A stretch of 7,154 nt of DNA from an uncultured Lachnospiraceae bacterium (GCA_902803625.1 CADCQV010000316.1:1-7154); one strand, 5' to 3'; shown: positions 1-6,711, counted from the stretch's first letter. Program-made: numbers and translations. Notes: generated by a model not told the origin, from the letters alone.

Positions 1-14
1 GATATAATGTGGTA

Positions 15-35
15 AAGCAGGCGATGGGAATCGAA
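15..35 (-). repeat. Left att-like core, resembling the 3' end of a tRNA-Gly gene
   Basis: Read on the minus strand, this stretch gives TTCGATTCCCATCGCCTGC. That resembles a T-loop (TTCGATT), a T-stem 3' half and a 7-nt acceptor 3' strand (CGCCTGC) of the kind found in bacterial tRNA-Gly. It matches 7074-7094 in the same orientation at 20 of 21 positions; the only difference is C22 against T7081. The rest of a tRNA is absent, since the DNA on the side where the tRNA body should lie (36 onwards) does not fold as one. Tyrosine-recombinase elements commonly integrate at tRNA 3' ends and duplicate them, so this is best read as an attachment-site remnant. The repeat is seen directly; the att role is inferred. 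Confidence 0.6.
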
Positions 36-44
36 TATTGTTAG

Positions 45-90
45 TGCCCGTAAAACCGCATAGAAAGGAGGCTTCGGGGCATTGTCTTTT
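45..90 (+). terminator. Possible rightward terminator-like hairpin inside the left att core
   Basis: TGCCC (45-49) can pair with GGGCA (77-81), and a weaker inner pairing joins AACC (54-57) to GG-TT (70-74). A T-rich stretch follows on the plus strand (82-90). The stem is imperfect and no rightward gene ends nearby in the window, so it may be a relic of an element end and not a working terminator. On the minus strand it is not followed by a T-run, so it is not a convincing terminator for the kinase gene. Confidence 0.35.
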
Positions 91-92
91 TC

Positions 93-114
93 TTGGTACG
101 GTTTTGGTACGGTT
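93..114 (+). repeat. Perfect tandem duplication of an 11-bp unit, possible recombinase arm site
   Basis: The unit TTGGTACGGTT occurs at 93-103 and again at 104-114 with no mismatch and no spacer. It lies about 60 bp inside the left att-like core, outside any gene. Short direct repeats beside a core site are typical of integrase arm-binding (DR) sites in integrative elements. With the integrase relic at the other end of the window, that is the favoured reading, but it is inference. The rest of 115-196 shows nothing I can name, and no clear terminator for the operon is visible there. Confidence 0.5.
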
Positions 115-196
115 CACTTCCAATCCTCATACTTTAATCCGCTGCCCCTCTGGAATTTCTTTGGATTTTCAGCAAAAACCATTATACGAAAGTTCC

Positions 197-1192
197 TTAC
201 TTTATAAGCTCCTCTATCTCACTTCTCTCAGGCATCACTCTTAATGCCCCTCTTCTGGTGGTAATGATGGATGCCGCGGCATTTGCAAAGACAAGCATTT
301 CTTTTAAGTCCTCTTCCTTCAGATCATCCAGTCCTTTTTCCAGTACATGATGAAGGATGCATCCTCCGAAGGTATCCCCGGCACCTGTAGTCTCGATGGT
401 ATCCTCTCTTAAAAAAGGCTCGGCAAAGGCCGTTATGTACTCGGTTTTTGAAGTATCCTTTTTATAGAATGCCATACTTCCGCTCTTTCCCATGGAAAGC
501 GTTATTAGCCGTATGGCATATTTTTCGTATATTTTGTCTATTCCCCTGATAAAATCATCTTCTCCGGTAAGCCACTGTATCTCATTGTCCGAGATCTTTA
601 AGATGTCACATTTATCAAGTCCGTTTTCAACCTGTTTTTTTGCATTTTCCAGACTGTCCCAGAGAGGCTCTCTGAGATTGGGATCAAATGATATGAGTGC
701 CCCTGCTTTTTTCGCCTCATCCACTGCATAGAGGGTTGCCTCCCTGACATCGGGATGGGTCATGGACAGAGTCCCGAAATGAAAGATACGCGTATCCTTA
801 AGCATGGAAGTATCTATCTCATCCCTTTTCAAGAGCATGTCCGCGCCGGGATTACGATAAAAGGAGAAATCCCTGTCCCCGTCCTCAAAGGTTTTTACAA
901 AGGCAAGTGTGGTGCGTGCTTCACTGTCCGTTATAAGTCCCTTTGACTCTATCCCCAGCTCGTCAAGCACGTCTTTCAGCTCATGTCCGAAAATATCATC
1001 TCCGACCTTTCCTATGAAGGCAACTCTGTGACCGAGCTTTTTAAGGATCGCCAGAACGTTGCAGGGCGCTCCGCCGGGATTTGCCTCATACAGTGCATTC
1101 CCCTGCTCGGATACGGCATTCTGTGTCATATCTATCAGTAATTCCCCAAGTCCCGTCACATCATATCTTTTATCCACTGTCTCATACCTCAT
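197..1192 (-). CDS. scrK: PfkB-family carbohydrate kinase, fructokinase-like (331 aa)
   Basis: This is a cytosolic ribokinase/PfkB-fold sugar kinase predicted to make fructose 6-phosphate from fructose and ATP. The N-terminus has the bacterial fructokinase pattern YDVTGLGELLIDMT, followed by the Gly-rich substrate motif GGAPCNVLAILKKLG and VGDDIFG. The middle carries SFYRNPGADMLL, FDPNLREPLW and the subfamily-typical KISDNEIQWLTG. The C-terminal PfkB signature ETTGAGDTFGG contains the anion-hole residues and the catalytic base Asp273. The length is normal and no key residue is missing. It is the last gene of the operon, 144 bp after the binding-protein gene and beyond a hairpin, so it is likely expressed at a lower level. 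The annotated ATG has only a weak upstream GGAA. A GTG at codon 6 (1175-1177) has a better ribosome site and would give a start close to the family norm. Exact sugar specificity (fructose, or another ketose or deoxy-sugar acid) cannot be fixed from sequence; the fructokinase subgroup is the best match. Confidence 0.88.
   Translation of the reverse strand: MRYETVDKRYDVTGLGELLIDMTQNAVSEQGNALYEANPGGAPCNVLAILKKLGHRVAFIGKVGDDIFGHELKDVLDELGIESKGLITDSEARTTLAFVKTFEDGDRDFSFYRNPGADMLLKRDEIDTSMLKDTRIFHFGTLSMTHPDVREATLYAVDEAKKAGALISFDPNLREPLWDSLENAKKQVENGLDKCDILKISDNEIQWLTGEDDFIRGIDKIYEKYAIRLITLSMGKSGSMAFYKKDTSKTEYITAFAEPFLREDTIETTGAGDTFGGCILHHVLEKGLDDLKEEDLKEMLVFANAAASIITTRRGALRVMPERSEIEELIK
1186..1190 (-). 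promoter_or_regulatory. Ribosome binding site supporting an alternative GTG start of the kinase
   Basis: On the minus strand GAGGT sits 8 nt before GTG at 1177-1175, which is good Shine-Dalgarno spacing. It lies inside the first codons of the longer ATG reading (start at 1192), whose own upstream region offers only GGAA about 1 nt away. Starting at the GTG gives a protein opening MDKRYDVTGLGELL, close to usual fructokinase N-termini. The choice between the two starts is inference. Confidence 0.45.
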
Positions 1193-1255
1193 TTCCGTTT
1201 TTAGTTATAATCCTTAACGATCAGCTCCGGCTATATCCTTAAGCCCATATTAAAG

Positions 1256-1314
1256 CATAAAGCCTTTGAGGGCAGAAGGAGTCCTCCTCTGCCCTCATAT
1301 CGGCTTTCTTTATG
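1256..1314 (-). other. Two-tier intercistronic hairpin between binding-protein and kinase genes
   Basis: The inner stem pairs TGAGGGCAG (1267-1275) with CTGCCCTCA (1289-1297), followed by a further AGGA/TCCT pairing around a GTCC loop with a one-base bulge. An outer stem pairs CATAAAG (1256-1262) with CTTTATG (1308-1314). It lies 22 bp after the stop of the binding-protein gene and 63 bp before the kinase start. Neither strand has an uninterrupted T-run directly after the inner stem, so it is a poor intrinsic terminator. It could be a partial terminator or a 3' stabilising hairpin that raises binding-protein mRNA over kinase mRNA. The rest of the 1193-1336 gap contains only a short direct repeat (ATCCTTAA at 1210-1217 and 1235-1242). 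Confidence 0.65.
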
Positions 1315-1336
1315 ATCTTATCAAGCGTTACCGTCT

Positions 1337-2527
1337 TTACTTAAGGAGTTCCATACGACCGGGATCGTTCGCAAATACTTCCTTTGCATTATCCTTGGTA
1401 ACTACTACGGGAGGAAGCTCATATATATCCACATCCTTTACTCCGTTGTCCGCAGTTACGTCTGTAGCAGGCATTCCCTTGCCATCCTTAAGTGAATTGA
1501 TGATTTCGATAGTCTTTGCCACGAGTGCGTCGGTGGGCTTTGCAACTGTTGAATACTGTCTTCCCGACCATACCCATTCAACTGACTCGTTCTCTGCATC
1601 AAGTCCTGATACAACAGGGATCTCCTGACCCGCATTTTCACAGGAAGTGATGATAGCTCTGGCGATTCCGTCGTTGGGTGAAAGCACTCCGTGGATCTCC
1701 TTGTCGGAATAGAATCCTGAAAGAAGTGAATCCATCCTTGACTGTGCCTTCGCATTGTCCCAGTCAACTGTAGCGCACTGTGTGAAATCTGTCTGTCCTG
1801 ATACTACTACAAGTGTTCCGTCATCGATCTTGGGCTGGAGAACCGACATAGCACCGTTGAAGAAGTTGGGCGCATTAGGATCTGCAGGGCCGCCGCCGAA
1901 AAGTTCGATATTGTAAGGTCCTTCACCCTTTACCTTCTCAAGTCCCTCAAGAAGTGCCTGAGCCTGAAGTTCACCTGTCTTTACGCTGCCGAACTGTACT
2001 ACACCGTCTACACCTGTTGTGTTCTCAAGAAGTCTGTCATAGCCTATTACATATATGCCTGCATCCTTTGCCTGCTCAAGCACCGCACCAAGCTGTGTTC
2101 CGTCTACAGGTCCCACTACTATAACCTTGGCACCGTTCTCTATCATTGATTCGATCTGCTGCTGCTGCTGAGGCACCTTCTGGTCTGCAGCCTGAACTAT
2201 AGGATTGTATCCTGCCGCTGCAAGCTGCTCTTTGAACATGGTCTCTGCCTCTTTCCAGTTCTGGGTTCCAAGCCAGGGAAGTGATACGCCTATGGTTGCT
2301 CCGTCTTCAAAGCCCTCTCCCGCTGATGCGCTTGTATCCGCTGCCTCTGCAGGTGCTGCTTCCTCCGCTGCGGGTGCAGCCTCTTCCGCCGGTGCCGCTT
2401 CCTCCGCTGCTGCCTCAGTTGCAGGTGCAGGGGCACTCTCTGCGGCACCCTCTCTGCCTCCGCATCCGGTTACACACACGCTCATCATTGCTGCTGCCAT
2501 CAACACTGCGATGATCTTCTTTTTCAT
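1337..2527 (-). CDS. chvE: ChvE-like multiple-monosaccharide ABC transporter binding lipoprotein (396 aa)
   Basis: This extracellular, membrane-tethered receptor captures the sugar for the importer. Residues 1-22 are a lipoprotein signal peptide: KKK, a hydrophobic core, then the lipobox VTGC with Cys22 as the lipidated residue. Residues about 28-70 form a low-complexity Ala/Glu/Pro tether with repeated EEAAPAEEAAPA-type units. The periplasmic-binding-protein type 1 fold starts near residue 77 (ATIGVSLPW). ChvE-family stretches follow: VVGPVDGTQL (137-146), YDRLLENTTGVD (163-174), GPYNIELFGG (203-212), NGAMSVLQP (224-232), SGQTDF (243-248) and later LSPNDG and GLDAENESV. A Gln5 run at 120-124 is encoded by five CTG units on the plus strand. 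The start is supported by GAGAGG 7 nt upstream. It follows the permease gene by 89 bp, so the binding protein is third among the transporter genes. Family membership is well supported; the ligand is not, since ChvE proteins bind several aldoses and sugar acids. Confidence 0.92.
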   Translation of the reverse strand: MKKKIIAVLMAAAMMSVCVTGCGGREGAAESAPAPATEAAAEEAAPAEEAAPAAEEAAPAEAADTSASAGEGFEDGATIGVSLPWLGTQNWKEAETMFKEQLAAAGYNPIVQAADQKVPQQQQQIESMIENGAKVIVVGPVDGTQLGAVLEQAKDAGIYVIGYDRLLENTTGVDGVVQFGSVKTGELQAQALLEGLEKVKGEGPYNIELFGGGPADPNAPNFFNGAMSVLQPKIDDGTLVVVSGQTDFTQCATVDWDNAKAQSRMDSLLSGFYSDKEIHGVLSPNDGIARAIITSCENAGQEIPVVSGLDAENESVEWVWSGRQYSTVAKPTDALVAKTIEIINSLKDGKGMPATDVTADNGVKDVDIYELPPVVVTKDNAKEVFANDPGRMELLK

Positions 2528-2616
2528 TTTCGTTCCTCTCTTTCTTTTTGCATTACATTTGTTTTTATGTCATGCCAACCTTTTCCCTGATTTACGTTGG
2601 CTTGCCATCGTTATAT

Positions 2617-3780
2617 TTATCTTCTGCCGGATTTCTTGCTGTATACATCAAACGCAACTGCCGCAAGAAGGACAAATCCTTTTATGACCTGTGTACGGTC
2701 AGCTCCGACTCCCATGAGCATCAGTCCGTTATTAAGAACTGCCATCACCAGACCACCGACCATAGTAGCCATTATCGTTCCTACGCCGCCTGAAACAGCC
2801 GCTCCTCCGATGAATACCGATGCGATGGCGTCCATCTCCCAGGAGGTACCGTCTGCCGGTCCGGCTGCCGTAGATCTTCCCACGAACAGGATGCCTGCTA
2901 CCGCTGCAAGGAATGACATGTTCATCATTGTAAGGAAATACGTCCTCTGAACATTTACACCGGAGAGCGCTGCCGCATTCTTGTTTCCTCCTACCGCATA
3001 CACATTTCTTCCGAATTTCGTACGCTGGGTTATGGTGTGGTAGATTATAATAAGTATCAGCAGGATGAGTCCGGGTACGGGGAAGGATGTTCCTACTCTT
3101 CCTGATCCGTACAGCCATGTGAAGTAGGCTATTATCACGCTCACCAGACAGATCCTCACGACGACCGCCCATAAAGGATTTTCTTCCTTCGAGCCCTTAT
3201 ACTTGCGAAACTGGACAAAGATGAATGCTGCTATACCGATAAGTCCCAAAAGCAGTGTGGAATTGTTCATTCCGGTAAAAGCAGGTCCCCATTCGGGCAG
3301 GTATCCCGATCCGAACCACTTGAGTTCCACCGGTGCAGGCACCGATATTGACTTTGATATCCATATGACCCCTCCTCTGAAGATCATCATACCGCCCAGT
3401 GTGGTGATGAATCCGGGGATCCCGAGTTTTGACAGGAAAAATCCGTGCCACGCTCCTGCCGCAATCCCTATGCCAAGCGCTATCAGCACTGCAACCCACC
3501 AGGGCAGATTAAGCTCTTTTGCCGCTATGGCCATGACCATTCCCGCAAAACCTGCTACCGATCCCACAGACAGATCGATCTGTCCTATGACTATTACCAT
3601 GAGCATGCCTAATGCGAGCACCAGTACGTATGCGTTACCTGCCAGAAGATTCTGGAAGTTTGATGATGTCAGCATCCTTCCGCCTGATATGATATTGAAT
3701 ATTGCAATCAGAAGCACTAATGCCACTACCATCGTATATTGGCGTAAATCTCCGCCCAATACCTGTTTAACCCGTTTCAT
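2617..3780 (-). CDS. mmsB: Multiple-monosaccharide ABC transporter permease, MmsB/GguB type (387 aa)
   Basis: This is the membrane subunit of the importer, predicted to form a homodimer translocation path in the cytoplasmic membrane. It belongs to the branched-chain/ribose-type permease family (BPD_transp_2). Hydrophobic segments are visible at about 16-32, 51-67, 72-88, 95-115, 122-142, 175-190, 205-225, 234-250, 282-300, 318-350 and 366-381. The family motif GQIDLSVGSVAGFAG is at 66-80. The coupling-loop region RNVYAVGGNKNAAALSGV (258-275) contacts the ATPase, and FIGGAAVSGGVGT lies at 323-335. The soluble insert RKYKGSKEENPLW (192-204) and near-400-residue length fit the MmsB/GguB/XylH branch and are long for RbsC. 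The ATG is preceded by AAGGA about 11 nt away. It starts 28 bp after the ATPase stop, so the two are surely co-transcribed. Confidence 0.92.
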   Translation of the reverse strand: MKRVKQVLGGDLRQYTMVVALVLLIAIFNIISGGRMLTSSNFQNLLAGNAYVLVLALGMLMVIVIGQIDLSVGSVAGFAGMVMAIAAKELNLPWWVAVLIALGIGIAAGAWHGFFLSKLGIPGFITTLGGMMIFRGGVIWISKSISVPAPVELKWFGSGYLPEWGPAFTGMNNSTLLLGLIGIAAFIFVQFRKYKGSKEENPLWAVVVRICLVSVIIAYFTWLYGSGRVGTSFPVPGLILLILIIIYHTITQRTKFGRNVYAVGGNKNAAALSGVNVQRTYFLTMMNMSFLAAVAGILFVGRSTAAGPADGTSWEMDAIASVFIGGAAVSGGVGTIMATMVGGLVMAVLNNGLMLMGVGADRTQVIKGFVLLAAVAFDVYSKKSGRR

Positions 3781-3808
3781 TTTTCAACCCATCCTTTCTG
3801 ATATTTAC

Positions 3809-5347
3809 TCAATTTCCCGCAGTGGCCGTCATCTTTTTCATGAGTGACTCCTGACTTGCTTCGTTTCCTGAAACTTCTCCGGTGATACTTCCCTCGAATA
3901 TCGTATATATCCTGTCAGCCATTCCGAGCAGTTCCGGAAGTTCTGATGATATAAGTATCACTGCCTTACCCTGATCCGCGAGCTCATGGATCAGCTTGTA
4001 GATCTCGTATTTCGCACCAACGTCTATTCCTCTTGTAGGCTCATCCAGGATCAGGATCTCCGGATTGGTGAACATCCACTTGGACAGCACCACCTTCTGC
4101 TGATTTCCGCCGGATAGTGTATTCACTCCGACATTTACGCTCTGTGTCTTGATACGTACGGATTCCCTGTACTTCTCTGCCGCCTTCAGTTCTTCGTTAA
4201 AATCGAGCAGACCTTTCTTTGTGATCCCGTCCAGGTTTGCCGAAACGATCGTCTGTCTTATACTGTCCAGAAGATTGAGCCCCAGATTCTTTCTGTCTTC
4301 GGGTACATAGGCTATACCGTTTTTAATGGCGGCTTCCACCGAATTCAGTTTTACTTCTTTTCCTCGTATCTTTATGGTTCCGCCTCTGAAGATCCCATAA
4401 TTATGTCCGAAAATGGATCTCATAAGCTCTGTTCTTCCGGCTCCCATGAGTCCCGCAAAACCCACTATCTCTCCCGCTCTTACGTTAAAGCTTGAACCCT
4501 TGCATACCATTCTCCCTTCAACCTCGGGATCCTCGACATTCCAGTCCGTCACTTCGAAAATGATCTCTCCCGGATGGGATTCGTGCTCGGGATAACGGTT
4601 TTCTATGGATCTTCCTACCATCGCCCGGATTATCTTGTCTTCATCCACCCTGCCGGCTTCAACCTCGTAGCTTTCCACCGTATGCCCGTCGCGGATCACC
4701 GTGACCGAATCCGATATCTCAGCTATCTCATTAAGTTTGTGGGATATCATGATACAGGTGATGTCGTTTTCCTTCAGTTCCCTCATAAGATTAAGGAGAT
4801 TCTCCGAATCGTCCTCATTGAGTGCCGACGTAGGTTCGTCGAGAATCAGCAGTTTGACATTTTTGGATAAGGCTTTCGCTATCTCAACCAGCTGCTGCTG
4901 TCCCACTCCAAGATGCTTTATGAGTGTGTCCGGATCTATTGAAAGACCTACTCTTTTAAGTATCTCCCTGGTCCTGCGTCTCTCCTCGTCCCAGTCGACA
5001 AGCCCGTGCTTTGTAAGCTCGTTTCCGACAAAGATATTCTCTGTCACCGACAGCTCCGGTATCATCGTAAGCTCCTGATGTATGATACCGATCCCGGCAC
5101 TTTCGGATTCTTTGATATTCTTAAATTTCATCTCCTGTCCCATGAAGATGATCTTTCCTTCGTATGTTCCGTAAGGATACACTCCGGATAAAACCTTCAT
5201 GAGTGTTGATTTTCCTGCTCCGTTTTCTCCGCAGATCGCGTGGATAGTACCCCTTTTCACCTCGAGAGTGACACTATCAAGCGCTTTTACTCCCGGAAAC
5301 TGCTTTGTGATCTTTTCCATCTGCAGGATAAATGGGTTATTCTCCAT
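3809..5347 (-). CDS. mmsA: Multiple-monosaccharide ABC transporter ATPase, MmsA/GguA type (512 aa)
   Basis: This fused double-nucleotide-binding-domain ATPase powers the importer from the cytosolic face. Domain 1 has Walker A GENGAGKST (40-48), Q-loop Gln91, a divergent signature LGVGQQQ (146-152), Walker B LLILDE (166-171) and switch His203. Domain 2 has a degenerate Walker A, GLMGAGRTE (299-307), where Arg305 replaces the usual Lys. It has a canonical LSGGNQQ signature (411-417), Walker B ILILDE (431-436), and Ser468 in the ISSELPE motif where the switch His would be. This asymmetry is the family norm for RbsA/XylG/MmsA proteins, so only one composite site is expected to hydrolyse ATP efficiently. 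The length is typical. The start is very well supported by GGGAGGAGG (5358-5366) about 10 nt upstream. It starts 45 bp after the ROK repressor stop and 28 bp before the permease gene. XylG is a close relative and an alternative name. Confidence 0.94.
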   Translation of the reverse strand: MENNPFILQMEKITKQFPGVKALDSVTLEVKRGTIHAICGENGAGKSTLMKVLSGVYPYGTYEGKIIFMGQEMKFKNIKESESAGIGIIHQELTMIPELSVTENIFVGNELTKHGLVDWDEERRRTREILKRVGLSIDPDTLIKHLGVGQQQLVEIAKALSKNVKLLILDEPTSALNEDDSENLLNLMRELKENDITCIMISHKLNEIAEISDSVTVIRDGHTVESYEVEAGRVDEDKIIRAMVGRSIENRYPEHESHPGEIIFEVTDWNVEDPEVEGRMVCKGSSFNVRAGEIVGFAGLMGAGRTELMRSIFGHNYGIFRGGTIKIRGKEVKLNSVEAAIKNGIAYVPEDRKNLGLNLLDSIRQTIVSANLDGITKKGLLDFNEELKAAEKYRESVRIKTQSVNVGVNTLSGGNQQKVVLSKWMFTNPEILILDEPTRGIDVGAKYEIYKLIHELADQGKAVILISSELPELLGMADRIYTIFEGSITGEVSGNEASQESLMKKMTATAGN

Positions 5348-5392
5348 ACTCTTCTGACCTCCTCCCTTTCTTCAGTCCTTATCTTTCGTTCA

Positions 5393-6607
5393 TTAATTCG
5401 TCTTCAGATATTCACTCGGTTTTCTCAAAAGTCTGTCCGTCGCTATCGCAGCCGCCCCGTATAATGTGGGATCCACCGAAAGTGACGATATCTTAATCTT
5501 TAACTTCTCATACATCTCGGGTATCACTCTTTTGCTGACCACTTCCTTGACTTTGTTTAACAGAAGGTCGCCTCCCTGTGCCATGATGTCCCCTATCACT
5601 ATGATATCCGGATTGTATGCGTTGATCAGGGTCACACATCCGTATCCAAGGTACTCTCCGATCTCTTCCACAAGCTTTATCGCTTTTTTATTTCCTTTGT
5701 CTGCTTCCTTAAAGATCGCGCTGCATTCCTCGGCTCTGTTTTTGTATTTCTTTTTTCCAAGCTCAGGCATTTCCTCTTCCGCTCTTTTAAGCATTGCCGA
5801 TGCCGAACAGTAGAGTTCCAAACAGCCGCGGTTTCCGCATTCGCACTTTTTTCCTTTTACATCGATACTTATGTGTCCGATCTCACTGGCTACTCCCTGC
5901 ATTCCAAGCAGCAGACTGTCATTTTCGACTATTCCGGATCCAACTCCTTCTCCCGCCAGAAGATAGGCAAGGGTGTTCAAAGGTCTTCCGTGATTTCCAA
6001 ACCACCACTCCGCCAGAGCTCCGGCGTTTGCATCCTGCTCTATGAAAAGAGGCTTGTCAAATTCCTGTTTGAACTCATCTATGAAGTTTATGTCATGCCA
6101 TTTCGGCATACTGGTCACCATCGCTATCCTTCCTTCTTCCCGAAGGTAGGGTCCCGGGAGTGCCAGGCCTATTGCCAGTACATTGGGATATTTCTTAAGG
6201 GTCTCATTTATCTGCTTTTTCATCTCCCGAATGACGGCCCTTGTATCGTCCTCGAGTTTGAATTCTGTTTCTCTCATGGTGTAATGCTTTCCTGATATGT
6301 CAAAGACTCCCACCGCAAACATGTGCCTCGAAAACTTAACCCCTATTACCTGTTTTTCCTCCGCATTGAGTCTGAGACCTATGGAGCGTCTGTTTCCGTT
6401 TCCCTTTATGACTCCGACTTCTGTCACGATGCCCATTTCCATGAGTACTGCCACGATCTTCGTGATCGAAGCCTGGGTCAGTCCGGTGATCTTTGCAATC
6501 TCCGCCCTGGAGCAAACCTCCCTCTGCTGAAGGATCTTTACTATCAGGGATCTGTTCATTTCCGTGAGATCACTGTTGTTATTTCCGATTGCCTGTTTAC
6601 TGCTCAT
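5393..6607 (-). CDS. ROK-family transcriptional repressor (XylR/NagC-like, 404 aa)
   Basis: This is a sugar-responsive DNA-binding regulator, predicted to control the operon that it heads. A winged helix-turn-helix spans about residues 17-68, with CSRAEIAKITGLTQASITKI (32-51) and the wing GNGNRRSIGL. The ROK sugar-binding domain follows (about 85-392). It contains IEQDANAGALAEWW (189-202), where Asp192 sits at the position that is catalytic in ROK glucokinases. The ROK zinc signature has His245 and Cys255, Cys257 and Cys262 in GH-x9-CECGNRGCLE. The N-terminal phosphate loop of ROK kinases (DIGGT) is replaced by VKFSRHMF, so it should bind sugar without being a working kinase. The ATG has GGAGA 5-6 nt upstream. 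The promoter just upstream is overlapped by palindromic TTAA sites, implying autoregulation. The inducer is unknown; the neighbouring genes suggest fructose or another monosaccharide. XylR is possible as a name, but no xylose enzymes are present. Confidence 0.92.
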   Translation of the reverse strand: MSSKQAIGNNNSDLTEMNRSLIVKILQQREVCSRAEIAKITGLTQASITKIVAVLMEMGIVTEVGVIKGNGNRRSIGLRLNAEEKQVIGVKFSRHMFAVGVFDISGKHYTMRETEFKLEDDTRAVIREMKKQINETLKKYPNVLAIGLALPGPYLREEGRIAMVTSMPKWHDINFIDEFKQEFDKPLFIEQDANAGALAEWWFGNHGRPLNTLAYLLAGEGVGSGIVENDSLLLGMQGVASEIGHISIDVKGKKCECGNRGCLELYCSASAMLKRAEEEMPELGKKKYKNRAEECSAIFKEADKGNKKAIKLVEEIGEYLGYGCVTLINAYNPDIIVIGDIMAQGGDLLLNKVKEVVSKRVIPEMYEKLKIKISSLSVDPTLYGAAAIATDRLLRKPSEYLKTN

Positions 6608-6629
6608 TCTTATCTCCGCATGGTTTGCT

Positions 6630-6687
6630 TTAATTATGTTAATTTATTTATTGAGTTAATTGCTTAACTCTGTTAATACTTTAACTC
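6630..6687 (-). promoter_or_regulatory. Predicted ROK operator: clustered TTAA half-sites with a perfect palindrome
   Basis: The core is GAGTTAATTGCTTAACTC (6653-6670), a perfect inverted repeat with 7-bp arms and a 4-bp spacer. It continues into TTAACTCTGTTAA (6664-6676) and GTTAATACTTTAAC (6672-6685), each itself palindromic. TTAATTATGTTAA (6630-6642) matches the 6664-6676 unit at 11 of 13 positions. The TTAA steps begin at 6630, 6639, 6656, 6664, 6673 and 6681, giving a period of 8-9 bp with one missing or degenerate step near 6648. The array overlaps the -10 element and the expected transcription start. ROK repressors such as NagC, Mlc and XylR bind TTA-rich inverted repeats at promoters. 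Binding by the adjacent regulator is inferred. Confidence 0.7.
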
Positions 6688-6706
6688 CATTATGCATTTC
6701 TGTCAA
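6678..6706 (-). promoter_or_regulatory. Sigma-A type promoter of the sugar operon
   Basis: Reading leftwards, the -35 is a perfect TTGACA (6706-6701), followed by a 17-bp spacer and the -10 TAAAGT (6683-6678, four of six consensus bases). Transcription would start around 6670, leaving a roughly 60-nt AT-rich leader before the repressor ATG. It is the only convincing promoter found on the minus strand ahead of the five genes, so it probably drives all of them. The operator array covers the -10 and the start site, which fits repression by blocking polymerase. Confidence 0.72.
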
Positions 6707-6711
6707 TACAG

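Noticed and set aside
38..244. Plus-strand open frame of 68 codons at the left edge
   Set aside because: It spans the hairpin, the tandem repeat and the end of the kinase gene, shows no protein-like motif, and has no convincing ribosome binding site.
1204..1235. Separate promoter for the kinase gene (TATAAC box)
   Set aside because: The -10-like box has no acceptable -35 at 16-18 bp, so it is not supported.
1256..1314. Riboswitch or CRISPR repeat in the 144-bp gap
   Set aside because: A single hairpin with no repeated spacer structure and no recognisable aptamer core.
2156..2170. CTG trinucleotide repeat as a contingency locus
   Set aside because: Five units encoding Gln5 in a folded domain; a change in unit number would keep the frame and it is too short to suggest phase variation.
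2205..2687. Long plus-strand open frame antisense to the binding-protein gene
   Set aside because: It is rich in Ala and Ser because it mirrors the Ala/Glu/Pro tether, has no family motif, and lies opposite a clearly real gene.
3203..3847. 214-codon plus-strand open frame opposite the permease
   Set aside because: Shadow of the permease codons, with no recognisable domain; it overlaps a well-supported gene on the other strand.
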